From positions 882,548 to 946,547 of the forward strand of contig SPIB01000001.1 of the NCBI GenBank assembly GCA_004535785.1: DNA of 64,000 nt, written 5' to 3'. The stretch's first letter is position 1. Each line of letters starts with the position of its first letter. Below are positions 1-8,364 of the stretch, one piece after another. A program made the position numbers and the translations under genes. Below the pieces are notes generated by a model that saw nothing but the letters and a program-made list of their open reading frames with translations, was not told where the DNA came from and did no database searches. Source of the stretch: Gammaproteobacteria bacterium LSUCC0112 (GTDB lineage Bacteria > Pseudomonadota > Gammaproteobacteria > Pseudomonadales > Pseudohongiellaceae).

Positions 1-640
1 GGGTATTGGTTTTAAACTGCCCCGCCAATACGACGTCCAGATCACCTATCTCGCCGCCCCAGAGCGCCTGCATAGAGTGGTCTTCAAACGTTCTCTCAGA
101 ATCCTGCTCGGAATAAGCCTCTAACTTGAGGCCGTCATAAGAGGTGTATGGCACAAAATTGACTACACCCGCTACCGCCTCACTGCCATACAGTGCAGCA
201 GCACCATCGGCAACGATATCAATACGGGAAATGGCAATAGTGGGCAGCAACAGGTTAACGTTTGCCTCAGCGATACGTTTACCATCGACGAGCACCAGCG
301 TTGAGCGGGCGCCGAGACCACGAAGGTCGATGTTAGTGGAACGCGACGAAGTTCCCTGAATGGTGTTTGTAATGGATGATGACGGGCCGCCGACAAATGT
401 CAGGTTCTGAATCACTTCACCCAGATTCATCGTGCCTTCGTCAGCCAGGTCACCCGCATTGATTTGAGTCACCGCAGAGGCTTGTGTAAAACCTTCGCTG
501 CGACGGATAAACGATCCTGTAACAATGATTTCTTCCACCATTTCCTCATCCTGTTGAGCAAAGCCAGGATTGGAGAGTGGCAATAACGCGAGACAAACAG
601 ACGTGCACAGCAGGCTGCGCTTGTGGGGAATACTAAACAT
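1..640 (-). CDS. TonB-dependent receptor, N-terminal part (runs off left edge)
   Basis: This is the first 213 codons of an outer-membrane TonB-dependent receptor; the gene continues beyond position 1. The protein starts at 640 with a Sec signal peptide (MFSIPHKRSLLCTSVCLALL, ending near NPGFAQ). A TonB-box-like stretch follows (EEIIVTGSFIRR), and then a plug domain with the family's typical wording: NLGEVIQNL, STNIDLRGLGARSTLVLVDG and YGSEAVAGVVNF. Such receptors import ligands such as siderophores, vitamins, oligosaccharides or peptides across the outer membrane using TonB/ExbBD energy. The substrate cannot be told from the plug. It is divergent from a 2OG-Fe(II) oxygenase gene, with two inverted repeats in the shared upstream region. 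Confidence 0.9.
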   Translation of the reverse strand, partial: MFSIPHKRSLLCTSVCLALLPLSNPGFAQQDEEMVEEIIVTGSFIRRSEGFTQASAVTQINAGDLADEGTMNLGEVIQNLTFVGGPSSSITNTIQGTSSRSTNIDLRGLGARSTLVLVDGKRIAEANVNLLLPTIAISRIDIVADGAAALYGSEAVAGVVNFVPYTSYDGLKLEAYSEQDSERTFEDHSMQALWGGEIGDLDVVLAGQFKTNT

Positions 641-983
641 TATGTGTTGCTCCAGTTCTAATTATTGATCTATTTATTCTAATTTTTTCATTTAGTTAGC
701 TGGGCTACCCGGACTTCTTGTGGAAACGCCGGTACTACTTTTTGCCAGATATCGGAGTCCATCAACCACGACCGTGATCAAACAGATTGGCATGACGGAA
801 AACTACTCACCTTAAAAAAGTAACACATTGTTACAATGCTGTCGATGCTCTTGTTTGCTTGCTTACAAGGCCATAACCAACGGTTTTGTATTTGATTTAC
901 ATACATTTTTGTAAATCTATTGATTTTGCTGAGCAGATCACAATAATCGGACAGATAAAAAAACGAACAAAAAGGAATGCTAC
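641..983. promoter_or_regulatory. Divergent intergenic control region with two inverted repeats
   Basis: This 343-base gap lies between the leftward TonB receptor and the rightward oxygenase, so it must hold both promoters. Two perfect inverted repeats stand out. One is at 820-834 (GTAACA, 3-base centre, TGTTAC). The other is at 894-917 (GATTTACA, 8-base centre, TGTAAATC). The stretch around both is A+T-rich. Their symmetry suits binding of a dimeric repressor or activator, but no regulator gene lies next to them. No gene was seen in the gap. Confidence 0.5.
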
Positions 984-1583
984 TTGGAAATTAAACCCGC
1001 CCCCCTGTTTCCGACGCTGGTCTGGACCACGCTGTTTGATGACAGAACACGCTTTAATGAGAGGCTGCTGGAGCAGGCTCATCAACTACGCCGCAAGCAC
1101 CCGACGGGCGTGGCAAAAACCAATGTCAAGGGTTGGCAAAGCGCTAACAATCTGCAGAATCTGCCTGAATTTGAAGAGATGAACCTGAGGATTGTGCAGG
1201 TGTGTCAGCGTATTGCTGAATCGCAAAAATTTGCTCCAGATCTGAATTACCAATTGCAAGCCTGGGTCAATATCAGTCCACCGGGGGCGTCCAATCAGGT
1301 GCACTTTCATCCAAACTGCCATTTCAGTGGTGTGTACTACGTGAGCCTGCAAGCGCCGGAATGTGGCAGTATTTTTTTCCGTGACCCACGAGTTGCCTCC
1401 CGCATGATGACCTACCCGGTGACCAGTGCCACCGAGTTCACCGCCACTGAATTACGCATGCGCCCTGAAGAAGGCCGCATGTATGTGTTCCCCGGTTGGC
1501 TGGAGCATGGGGTTGATGAAAACCTGAGCAACACAGATCGGGTCAGCATCAGTTTTAATGTGCTGGCAGTGCCCGGGGGTTAG
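984..1583 (+). CDS. Putative 2OG-Fe(II) oxygenase (TIGR02466-like), 199 aa
   Basis: This protein resembles the small family of putative 2-oxoglutarate/Fe(II) oxygenases whose core reads H-x-H then SGVYYVSLQ, a DPR motif and a late PGWLEHGV. Here those are NQVHFHPNCHFSGVYYVS, FFRDPR, and FPGWLEHGVDEN followed by RVSISFNV. The fold and cofactor are inferred from this resemblance; the substrate is unknown, and relatives often sit near TonB receptors. Translation probably starts at a TTG (984), because AAAGGA lies about 7 bases upstream and there is no good ATG. The gene converges on, and overlaps by 4 bases, the hydrolase gene ending at 1580. Confidence 0.75.
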   Translation: MEIKPAPLFPTLVWTTLFDDRTRFNERLLEQAHQLRRKHPTGVAKTNVKGWQSANNLQNLPEFEEMNLRIVQVCQRIAESQKFAPDLNYQLQAWVNISPPGASNQVHFHPNCHFSGVYYVSLQAPECGSIFFRDPRVASRMMTYPVTSATEFTATELRMRPEEGRMYVFPGWLEHGVDENLSNTDRVSISFNVLAVPGG

Positions 1584-2698
1584 AACCAGCTGCCAAACAC
1601 CACCGCATCACTACCCTGCGGCATGGACACCGCCATACCGTCACGCGCCACCTTCACAGGGCCATCAAATCGCGAGGGCGCATCACGCAGAAATGCCGGT
1701 TCCAGAAAACGATTGGGAACCGGCGGAACAACATGGTTGAATATCAAGGCAGACGCCTGCGCCAGTTGCGCAACATCGGCGGCCTCAGCCGGCGTGGTGT
1801 GGTAGTCGAGCACGTCTTGCATGATGGCACCCAGGTTGGGATCACCCCGGGCAATCACATTTTGTTCAAGCACCTTCAACAGTTCAGGCTGCAAACCCTC
1901 GACCACCAGCAGATCGGCGCCTTGTGCAAAATCCGCAAAACCGGGCGAACGCGACATGATCAAATCGCCACTGAAGACCACTGAACGACCTGCATATTCA
2001 AACCGGTAAGCAACTGCCGGGTCTGCGGGATCATGATCCACGCGCATGGCGGTGACCACGACGCCATGCTCTGCATACACCTCAACAGGCTGCTCTTTGA
2101 CGGGTGGTGTCACACGATCGGGTAGATCAAACGGCGACGCTAGCAAACCGCCGCCCGATGACGGGACAACAGTCTCACCATGATGAGCCGGGCGGAATAT
2201 CTGGTCACGTGCATAGGCGAGGTTAAACCCGTCCACGACTTGCTCTACACCACTTGGCCCCTTTACCGTCAGCGGTGAGGTATGCGCACCGTTGACCCAG
2301 CGTTGCAGCGCCAGATTGCCAAGATCGGCGATATGGTCCGAATGGAAATGGGTCAGGAATACTGCCTGAATCCTGTCCGGCGCCAACCCCATGCCGGCAA
2401 TGTTGACGGTCGACCCACTGCCGGTATCAATCACAAACAGATTGTCGCCCGCCACAACAATGGCGCAGGATTCCGCTCGAGACAGATCGGGCATCGGGGA
2501 GCCCGTGCCACAAAAGGCGATGTGCAGACCTGCCTCGAGGGTTGCCATGCGATCAAACTGTGCGCGTTGTGAGGCCAGTCGTTCAAATACACGCTGTCCC
2601 AACTCAGCCTGAAACAACATGCCACCACCGACAAGTGCCAGGACAGGGATAACAAGCAGCCCGATCCGTTTGAGTGACGACCGACGTTGCTGACTCAT
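1580..2698 (-). CDS. Membrane-anchored metallo-beta-lactamase-fold hydrolase, 372 aa
   Basis: This is an MBL-fold metallohydrolase of the arylsulfatase/RNase Z-like branch. Zinc-ligand wording is present: FLTHFHSDHIADLGNLAL (HxHxDH), VVFSGDLIMS, and a late FNHVVP. The first 30 residues contain one hydrophobic segment (IGLLVIPVLALVGGGMLF), so the enzyme is probably tethered to the inner membrane facing the periplasm. Its ATG overlaps the stop of the upstream aldehyde dehydrogenase (ATGA), showing co-transcription with it. The substrate is unknown; a small ester, lactone or phosphodiester is possible. Confidence 0.85.
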   Translation of the reverse strand: MSQQRRSSLKRIGLLVIPVLALVGGGMLFQAELGQRVFERLASQRAQFDRMATLEAGLHIAFCGTGSPMPDLSRAESCAIVVAGDNLFVIDTGSGSTVNIAGMGLAPDRIQAVFLTHFHSDHIADLGNLALQRWVNGAHTSPLTVKGPSGVEQVVDGFNLAYARDQIFRPAHHGETVVPSSGGGLLASPFDLPDRVTPPVKEQPVEVYAEHGVVVTAMRVDHDPADPAVAYRFEYAGRSVVFSGDLIMSRSPGFADFAQGADLLVVEGLQPELLKVLEQNVIARGDPNLGAIMQDVLDYHTTPAEAADVAQLAQASALIFNHVVPPVPNRFLEPAFLRDAPSRFDGPVKVARDGMAVSMPQGSDAVVFGSWF

Positions 2699-4146
2699 TT
2701 CTTCACCTGCATCTTGATGGTTTGTTCAGTGGCTTTGTTATAGGGCGGTAACATACCACCGAGTTTTCCTATATTGAGGCGCGTCTGTCGGTACACACTT
2801 TTAGCGTGACTGAAGGTACGGAACCCATCCACGCCGTGGTAGGCGCCCATACCGCTGGGGCCCACACCACCAAACGGCAAGTCCTCCTGCATGATGTGCA
2901 TGATCACATCGTTGATGCAGACGCCGCCGGAGGTGGTCTGACTGAGCACCGCCTGCTCTTCCTGTTTGTCGGCACCAAAGTAGTACGCCGCCAGTGGCCG
3001 CGGGTGGGCATTGATGTACCGGATAGTCTCATCGAAGTGTTTATACGTGCGGATCGGCAGCAGCGGGCCGAACAATTCCTCTTGCATGACCAGCAAGTCA
3101 TCGGCCGGATTGATGAGCAGTGTTGGCGGAATTTTGCGACGGTCGGTGTGCGCCCCAAAATCTTCGTTCGCAGGATTGATAGGGATCACCCTGACGCCAT
3201 GCTGTGATGCTTCCTGCAGATAACCCGTCAAGCGCTCATAGTGGCGGTTGTTGATGATTGCGGTATATTCCGGGTTATGCAACATGGTGGGGTACATGGC
3301 ACCTGTCACTTTTTCTGCGGTGCTGATCACGGTTTCAAGCAATGCCTCCGGCACCAAGACATAGTCCGGGGCCAGGCAAATTTGACCGGCGTTCAGCGTT
3401 TTGCCCAACATCACTCGCTCAATGCTCTGTTCGATATTGGCACTGCGAGACAGAATGACGGGCGACTTGCCACCGAGTTCCAGCGTCACCGGGACCAGAT
3501 TGCGCGCCGCAGCGGCCATGATATGGCGAGCAACCGAGGTCGCACCGGTGAACAGCAAATGATCAAATGGCAACGCCGAGAATGCCTGACCGACCTCGGG
3601 CCCACCAGTAAACAGGGCGACTTCGTTTGGGGCCCAGGCCTCGCGAACCATGTCAGCCATCACGTCGGAGGTTGCTGGTGTGAATTCTGACGGTTTGATC
3701 ATCACCCGGTTGCCGGCCGCCAGAATGCCCGCCAAGGGACCAAAGGTCAGATTCACCGGAAAATTCCACGGAGAAATGACACCCACCACACCCAGCGGTT
3801 GGTACTCGATATGTGACCGGCCACCCAACAGATTAAAAGGAAAGGAACTGGGCCGCCGCTGTGGCTTCATCCATGTGTGCAGATGGTTGCGGGCGTGTTT
3901 CATCGGAGTCAACGACGCAGCGATATCCGTCAGCAGTGTTACCTGACGCGAACGACAACTGAAGTCGCTGTTCAAGGCGTCAACGAGCTTGTCCTGATAC
4001 TTGAGCAACACGTTAATGCCGCGATCAATTCGATCACGTCGTGTCCGGACACTTACGCGGCCTTCTTGCAGATAATCCTGTCGCTGGGCGTCCAGTGTGG
4101 CAAGCAAAGTCTCGTCAATGTGTGTATCCACGTTATTCATCACCAT
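2695..4146 (-). CDS. Coniferyl-aldehyde-type NAD(P) aldehyde dehydrogenase, 483 aa
   Basis: A full-length aldehyde dehydrogenase that oxidises an aldehyde to the acid with NAD(P)+. Visible landmarks are PWNFP (126-130), the general-base Glu in TLELGGKSP (Glu223) and the catalytic Cys in NAGQICLAP (Cys257). The C-terminal part (HHVDG-like YHGVDGFRTFSHAKSV) matches the coniferyl aldehyde dehydrogenase/fatty aldehyde branch. It is the middle gene of a leftward trio between two MBL-fold hydrolases, so it may oxidise an aldehyde released by one of them; that is inference. An alternative start lies two codons downstream (4140); neither start has a clear ribosome-binding site. Confidence 0.9.
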   Translation of the reverse strand: MVMNNVDTHIDETLLATLDAQRQDYLQEGRVSVRTRRDRIDRGINVLLKYQDKLVDALNSDFSCRSRQVTLLTDIAASLTPMKHARNHLHTWMKPQRRPSSFPFNLLGGRSHIEYQPLGVVGVISPWNFPVNLTFGPLAGILAAGNRVMIKPSEFTPATSDVMADMVREAWAPNEVALFTGGPEVGQAFSALPFDHLLFTGATSVARHIMAAAARNLVPVTLELGGKSPVILSRSANIEQSIERVMLGKTLNAGQICLAPDYVLVPEALLETVISTAEKVTGAMYPTMLHNPEYTAIINNRHYERLTGYLQEASQHGVRVIPINPANEDFGAHTDRRKIPPTLLINPADDLLVMQEELFGPLLPIRTYKHFDETIRYINAHPRPLAAYYFGADKQEEQAVLSQTTSGGVCINDVIMHIMQEDLPFGGVGPSGMGAYHGVDGFRTFSHAKSVYRQTRLNIGKLGGMLPPYNKATEQTIKMQVKK

Positions 4147-4167
4147 GTACTCATGAATCAGTTGCGA

Positions 4168-5103
4168 TTAAGGGTTGGCGGGCACAGAGTTTTGCAGCGC
4201 GCGCAGTTCTTCGTAGACAATCGGGATCACATCGGCGGCTGTCCAGGACGGCACTTGCCCCCAACGGGCATCAAGATGTGCCGTTGGTGCAGCAGCCATG
4301 ACGTCTTCCAGCGGCAACCCCTGCGCTACCAGATTTGCTACTCGATCACGAATGTCGTACATCATCGTCAGCACCTCCTGCATTCCTTCGCGGTCACTGA
4401 CACCGCTGCCATGGCCCGGAATCACCTGGGTGTCCGGCCCGGCGATCTCGATTGCCAACTCCATGGCTTCGATCATGCCGAGAAAACTGCCCCCGTTGTA
4501 CACATCGATAATGGGGTACATATTGGTACGAAACACATCGCCCAGATGCAGGACATCCGAGCCACGAAAATGCACAAAACTGTCACCGTCTGTGTGCGCT
4601 GGCGGCGCAATAAACACACGAACCTCTTCACCATTCAGGTGAAAACTGATGGCGTCACTGTAAGTGATCACCGGCAATGCTGCTGCAGGTGGTTGCGGGA
4701 AGGTAATGCCACCTCGGCGCGGTATACGTAACTCAGTCAGCATCCGTAATCGGACATCATCGTGCGCAAGGATGGTCACGCCGTAAGCAGCAAGATTGTT
4801 ATTGCCACCAATGTGGTCAGGGTGCACATGCGTGTTCACCACAAAACGGATCTCAGCGTCACTGACAGACCGCACAGCTGCCAACAGATTTTCAGTGTCT
4901 CTGTCGTATCGGTCATCAATCAGCAAGACGCCATCCGGGCCGGAAAACACACCGATATTGCCGTCGGTATCCGGTGCTTCCAGCATATGTACGTTGCCGG
5001 CAACGTGCGTGACTTTGAAGAAGCCGCTGCTCTGCTGTGCCGACGCCCAGGCGGGTAAGAGCAAACACAACACGGTCATTATTCTTAGGTGTAATCGTCT
5101 CAT
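4168..5103 (-). CDS. Exported MBL-fold metallohydrolase, about 311 aa
   Basis: This metallo-beta-lactamase-superfamily hydrolase has the zinc motif VVNTHVHPDHIGGN, a second-site region (IAPPAHTDGDSFVHF, VLHLGDVF) and a late IPGHGSGVSD. The start is placed at 5103: an open frame extends to a TTG at 5148, but from the ATG at 5103 the protein begins with a clean signal peptide (MRRLHLRIMTVLCLLLPAWA ending ASAQ), with GGA about 7 bases upstream. It is probably periplasmic. It lies 21 bases ahead of the aldehyde dehydrogenase gene and likely leads that operon. General resemblance is to the quinoprotein-relay/lactonase-like group rather than a true carbapenemase; the substrate is unknown. Confidence 0.85.
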   Translation of the reverse strand: MRRLHLRIMTVLCLLLPAWASAQQSSGFFKVTHVAGNVHMLEAPDTDGNIGVFSGPDGVLLIDDRYDRDTENLLAAVRSVSDAEIRFVVNTHVHPDHIGGNNNLAAYGVTILAHDDVRLRMLTELRIPRRGGITFPQPPAAALPVITYSDAISFHLNGEEVRVFIAPPAHTDGDSFVHFRGSDVLHLGDVFRTNMYPIIDVYNGGSFLGMIEAMELAIEIAGPDTQVIPGHGSGVSDREGMQEVLTMMYDIRDRVANLVAQGLPLEDVMAAAPTAHLDARWGQVPSWTAADVIPIVYEELRALQNSVPANP

Positions 5104-5202
5104 GTGACTATCCATTCCGGTCATTGATTGATTGTCATTAATATGCAAAATTGCGCTGGTAAATATGGTCTCATCGATCTATTTAGTCACAAGGAACCGT
5201 TT

Positions 5203-5592
5203 ATGCAACTCATTCGCGCTCAACTAAAATGGATCATGCTTTTTGCCGGCGTGCTGACCTGCACCATGGCACTGGCCATCGTGGCACCGCAGACCGCCTT
5301 GCAAAACACCTTTGGGGCCACACTGGATGGTCCGCTGGCAGACGTTTTGGTGCGCAGTTGGGGTCTGTTGATCACCCTCGTTGGCGCTATGCTGATCTAT
5401 GCTGCTTTCCGACCGGCCCATCGCACACTGGTGCTGCTGGTTGCCGCCATCAGCAAGGCAGCCTTGTTGATGCTGATTGCAGGACCGGGCCGTGAGTTTG
5501 CGTCGACGGCCATGCCCGTCATAGTTGCTGATGGTCTGATGGTGCTGATCTTTACAGTGTATCTGGTGAGTAACGTTGGCAATCGACAATAG
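5203..5592 (+). CDS. Small integral membrane protein of unknown function, 129 aa
   Basis: I do not recognise a named family. The product has about four hydrophobic segments: near residues 8-28, 48-66, 73-92 and 100-121. It has few charged residues. The start at 5203 is chosen over an open frame reaching back to 5128 because AAGGA lies at 5191-5195, about 7 bases upstream. It is divergent from the MBL hydrolase gene, with about 100 bases between starts, and converges on the sulfatase gene with only one base between the stops. Confidence 0.7.
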   Translation: MQLIRAQLKWIMLFAGVLTCTMALAIVAPQTALQNTFGATLDGPLADVLVRSWGLLITLVGAMLIYAAFRPAHRTLVLLVAAISKAALLMLIAGPGREFASTAMPVIVADGLMVLIFTVYLVSNVGNRQ

Positions 5593-5593
5593 A

Positions 5594-7357
5594 CTATGGC
5601 CCACTAGTGGTGGCCCGCACTTTCACCACGGCCTTGTACAACAGTACACCCAATAACAGGATCGCAAATAACATGCCTGCGGCCATCGACAGCAAGGTCA
5701 AACCATATTTTTCGATAATTTTTTGTGTGGAAGCGTCCGCTATCATGCGTTCACCGGAATACCCGGGCGGCATAGGCAGTACGCCATTGTCAGCGGTGAA
5801 GTTGTTATAGTCGCGCAACATCTGTGCAACACGCTCGGGTTGCTCCGCGCTCAGGTCGCGCGTTTCACCCGGATCAACCACAACATTGTGAAGGCGCCAG
5901 ACACCATCCCCGTATTGATCCAGATTGCGCACCAATTTGTAATCCCCTTTAAACACCGCTGATTGCCCGGAGGCTTCCAGTGCGATGGCATCATCCGGCC
6001 CATAGACTGCCGGAGCAGTGCCTTTCAACACATCGATCAGACTGCGACCGGTGAATGCAGGGCCGCTGGTCAGCGCTGGCGTGCCAGTCAGGTCAAGAAT
6101 GGTTGGCACCAGATCGGTCATAAAACTGAACGGATGCAAGACCCCTGATGCGGGGATTCCCGGCCCGGACATAATCAGAGGCACCCGGGTGCCGCCTTCA
6201 CTGGCGTGAAATTTGAACAAGGACCCGGCAGCGCTGCCGGCAATGGCCCACTCCGGGCCAATCGATGCATAAGAGCCACGCTCGCCGAGGGTATTGATAT
6301 CCTGCGAGTAGCCTTCCAATCGCAACCAGAGCCGGAACCCGGCATCGGCGGTCGGGTGATTGTGTTCCGGACCGTTGTCAGATAGCACCAGAAAAACACT
6401 GTTATCGTACGCGCCAGTGGCCTTGAGATGGTTGATCAGACGGCCAAGGTGAAAGTCCATGGCTTCCAACATCCCGGCATTGATCTGCATGCTGCGGATG
6501 CTGCGTTCACGCTCGGCATCTGACAGATCTTCCCATTGCCGTAAACGCTCGGGGACCTGTCCGAGTGTCGCATCGGCAGGCAGCAAACCGCGCGCAATGG
6601 CCGCGTCGTGTCGACGTTGGCGCTGCACTTCCCAACCGGCATCGTAAACGCCGTTATAACGCTCGATGTACTCACGAGGCGCCTGCACAGGAATGTGGAT
6701 GGCCTGAAAGCCGATGTAGGAAAAAAATGGTTGACCCGACTCGGTTTGGTCAATGAATTCAATCATCTTGTCGACCAGGAACTCTGACGAATAAAAATCA
6801 TCTGGCAAGGTGCCACGTTGGCCATCTTCAAACCAGTCCGCCTGTTCATATTGCGGCAGGTAAGTGCGCTGCGACCAGTTATCCGCACCGGAGGCATCCA
6901 GAATAAAGCTGCGGTCGAAACCTCGTGCAATCGGCAGGCTTTCCGGGGAATGCCCCAAATGCCACTTGCCGGTGATGTAGCTGGCATAGCCGGCCTGACG
7001 CAGATGTTCCGCGAGCGTGGGTACGTCGTTGGCCAGCTCGCCCCGGTAAGACGGGTGATCCGCCTGCTCGGGCGGCCGCAGATGATCCAGTGTGGCAACC
7101 CCCGCACGATGGCTGGGCACACCGGTCATCAGCATCGCGCGCGACGGCGCACACGTGGGAGCTGTATGGAAATTACTGAACATCACACCGGAGGCGGCCA
7201 GGCTGTCGATATTCGGCGTATTGATTTCGCTGCCATAGACACCGAGATCGGTGAACCCGGCATCGTCTATCAGAATCAACACAATGTTGGGTTGCGCCGC
7301 CACAGCGGGCAGCGCCAGACACAGAAGTATCAGTGAACCCAGAACATGTTTAAGCAT
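5594..7357 (-). CDS. Cys-type sulfatase with C-terminal membrane anchor, about 587 aa
   Basis: An arylsulfatase-family enzyme that hydrolyses sulfate esters. The signature CAPSR (residues 69-73 from the start used here) is the C-x-P-S-R site whose Cys is converted to formylglycine. The metal-binding DD (31-32) and the LVLSDNGPEHN region are present. The N-terminus is a signal peptide (MLKHVLGSLILLCLALPAVA), and a hydrophobic segment near the C-terminus (LLSMAAGMLFAILLLGVLLY) suggests membrane attachment. The ATG at 7357 overlaps the end of the upstream formylglycine-generating enzyme gene by 8 bases. A longer frame reaches 7381 but spoils the signal peptide. It is almost certainly activated by its neighbour. 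Confidence 0.92.
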   Translation of the reverse strand: MLKHVLGSLILLCLALPAVAAQPNIVLILIDDAGFTDLGVYGSEINTPNIDSLAASGVMFSNFHTAPTCAPSRAMLMTGVPSHRAGVATLDHLRPPEQADHPSYRGELANDVPTLAEHLRQAGYASYITGKWHLGHSPESLPIARGFDRSFILDASGADNWSQRTYLPQYEQADWFEDGQRGTLPDDFYSSEFLVDKMIEFIDQTESGQPFFSYIGFQAIHIPVQAPREYIERYNGVYDAGWEVQRQRRHDAAIARGLLPADATLGQVPERLRQWEDLSDAERERSIRSMQINAGMLEAMDFHLGRLINHLKATGAYDNSVFLVLSDNGPEHNHPTADAGFRLWLRLEGYSQDINTLGERGSYASIGPEWAIAGSAAGSLFKFHASEGGTRVPLIMSGPGIPASGVLHPFSFMTDLVPTILDLTGTPALTSGPAFTGRSLIDVLKGTAPAVYGPDDAIALEASGQSAVFKGDYKLVRNLDQYGDGVWRLHNVVVDPGETRDLSAEQPERVAQMLRDYNNFTADNGVLPMPPGYSGERMIADASTQKIIEKYGLTLLSMAAGMLFAILLLGVLLYKAVVKVRATTSGP

Positions 7358-8264
7358 CTCGCGCACACCTGAAACCGACATGCATCAATGAGCTGTCTGG
7401 CGAGGAGTGGCTGCGTGACGATACGCGGTAACCGTGACAAACGCCGGCCTCACACAAAAACGAACCGCCGCGTTGTACTTTACTGCTGCCGTGAGTAGGT
7501 CCGTCATGGGCACCAGTACGACCGGCGTAACTGCCGTGCCAATCAGAGGTCCACTCCCAGACATTGCCGGCCATGTCGGCAAGCCCGGCAGGCGATAACC
7601 CAAAATGACCCACCGGGGATGTTGTGGCAAAACCATCTTCCAGCGTGTTGATGATGGGGAATGAGCCGTTCCAGGTATTGGCTTGCCAGACCTGTGCAAG
7701 AAAATCACCTTCTTTGAGCAGCTTGTCGCCAAACGCGTAACTGACATCGCCTTCATGCCCGCTACGGGCGGCGAACTCCCACTCTACCTCAGTCGGTAAA
7801 CGTTTGTTCTGCGCGCCGCAATAGGCCTGGGCATCGTCCCACGACACCTGCGTCACGGGGTGGTCGTTGGGCGCGGCGGCACCCTCGGGCCCCAAAGGAT
7901 ATTGCCAGTTGGCGCCGGGTTGCAGAAACCAGCGGCCAGTACCAAATTGCATCACCGCCGCGTCACCAAACTGTTCTGCGGTGGTCACGTAAGCGGTTTT
8001 TTCCACAAAATCCGCAAAGGCAGCCACCGTCACCGGTGTTCGATCCATCAGAAAATCAGGCAACTGCACCTGAAACACCGGGCGCTCATCGTCCATGCCC
8101 TGCTCAGAGCCAATAAGCGACTGCCCCCCCGGTATCAGCACCATGTCGGCGGGCACCTCGTCAGCGGTCGTATACCCGGATGAAAGGAGCACCCCACACA
8201 GCACCGCTGTTGCTATAACAGGGCTGACCAATGACCGGGCGCTAGACACAGACAATGCAGTCAC
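7350..8264 (-). CDS. Formylglycine-generating enzyme (sulfatase activator), 304 aa, with apparent signal peptide
   Basis: An FGE/SUMF1-domain protein that would oxidise the CxPSR cysteine of sulfatases to formylglycine. The C-terminal motif RGGSFLCEAGVCHGYR keeps the two active-site cysteines (Cys271 and Cys276, five apart as in characterised FGEs), followed by SRSHSSPDSSLMHVGFRC. Core motifs LPTEVEWEFAAR and AGNVWEWTSDW are intact. It starts with GTG at 8264, with AGAGGAAA 6-7 bases upstream. Residues 12-34 are hydrophobic and end TTADE, so the protein looks exported, whereas bacterial FGEs are usually cytoplasmic. It is translationally coupled to the sulfatase downstream. Confidence 0.92.
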   Translation of the reverse strand: MTALSVSSARSLVSPVIATAVLCGVLLSSGYTTADEVPADMVLIPGGQSLIGSEQGMDDERPVFQVQLPDFLMDRTPVTVAAFADFVEKTAYVTTAEQFGDAAVMQFGTGRWFLQPGANWQYPLGPEGAAAPNDHPVTQVSWDDAQAYCGAQNKRLPTEVEWEFAARSGHEGDVSYAFGDKLLKEGDFLAQVWQANTWNGSFPIINTLEDGFATTSPVGHFGLSPAGLADMAGNVWEWTSDWHGSYAGRTGAHDGPTHGSSKVQRGGSFLCEAGVCHGYRVSSRSHSSPDSSLMHVGFRCARDA

Positions 8265-8364
8265 GGGCGTTTCCTCTCTAAAATTCGCATGATATTATCC
8301 AGAAGTATAATTACGGTCCACTGGCTTGTCTACAGGGCACAAAATCATAACAGGGAACAACACA

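Noticed and set aside
3877-4731. Long open frame on the plus strand (284 codons) across the aldehyde dehydrogenase and MBL genes
   Set aside because: It is antisense to two clear genes and its protein has no family resemblance; composition is that of a reverse-frame shadow.
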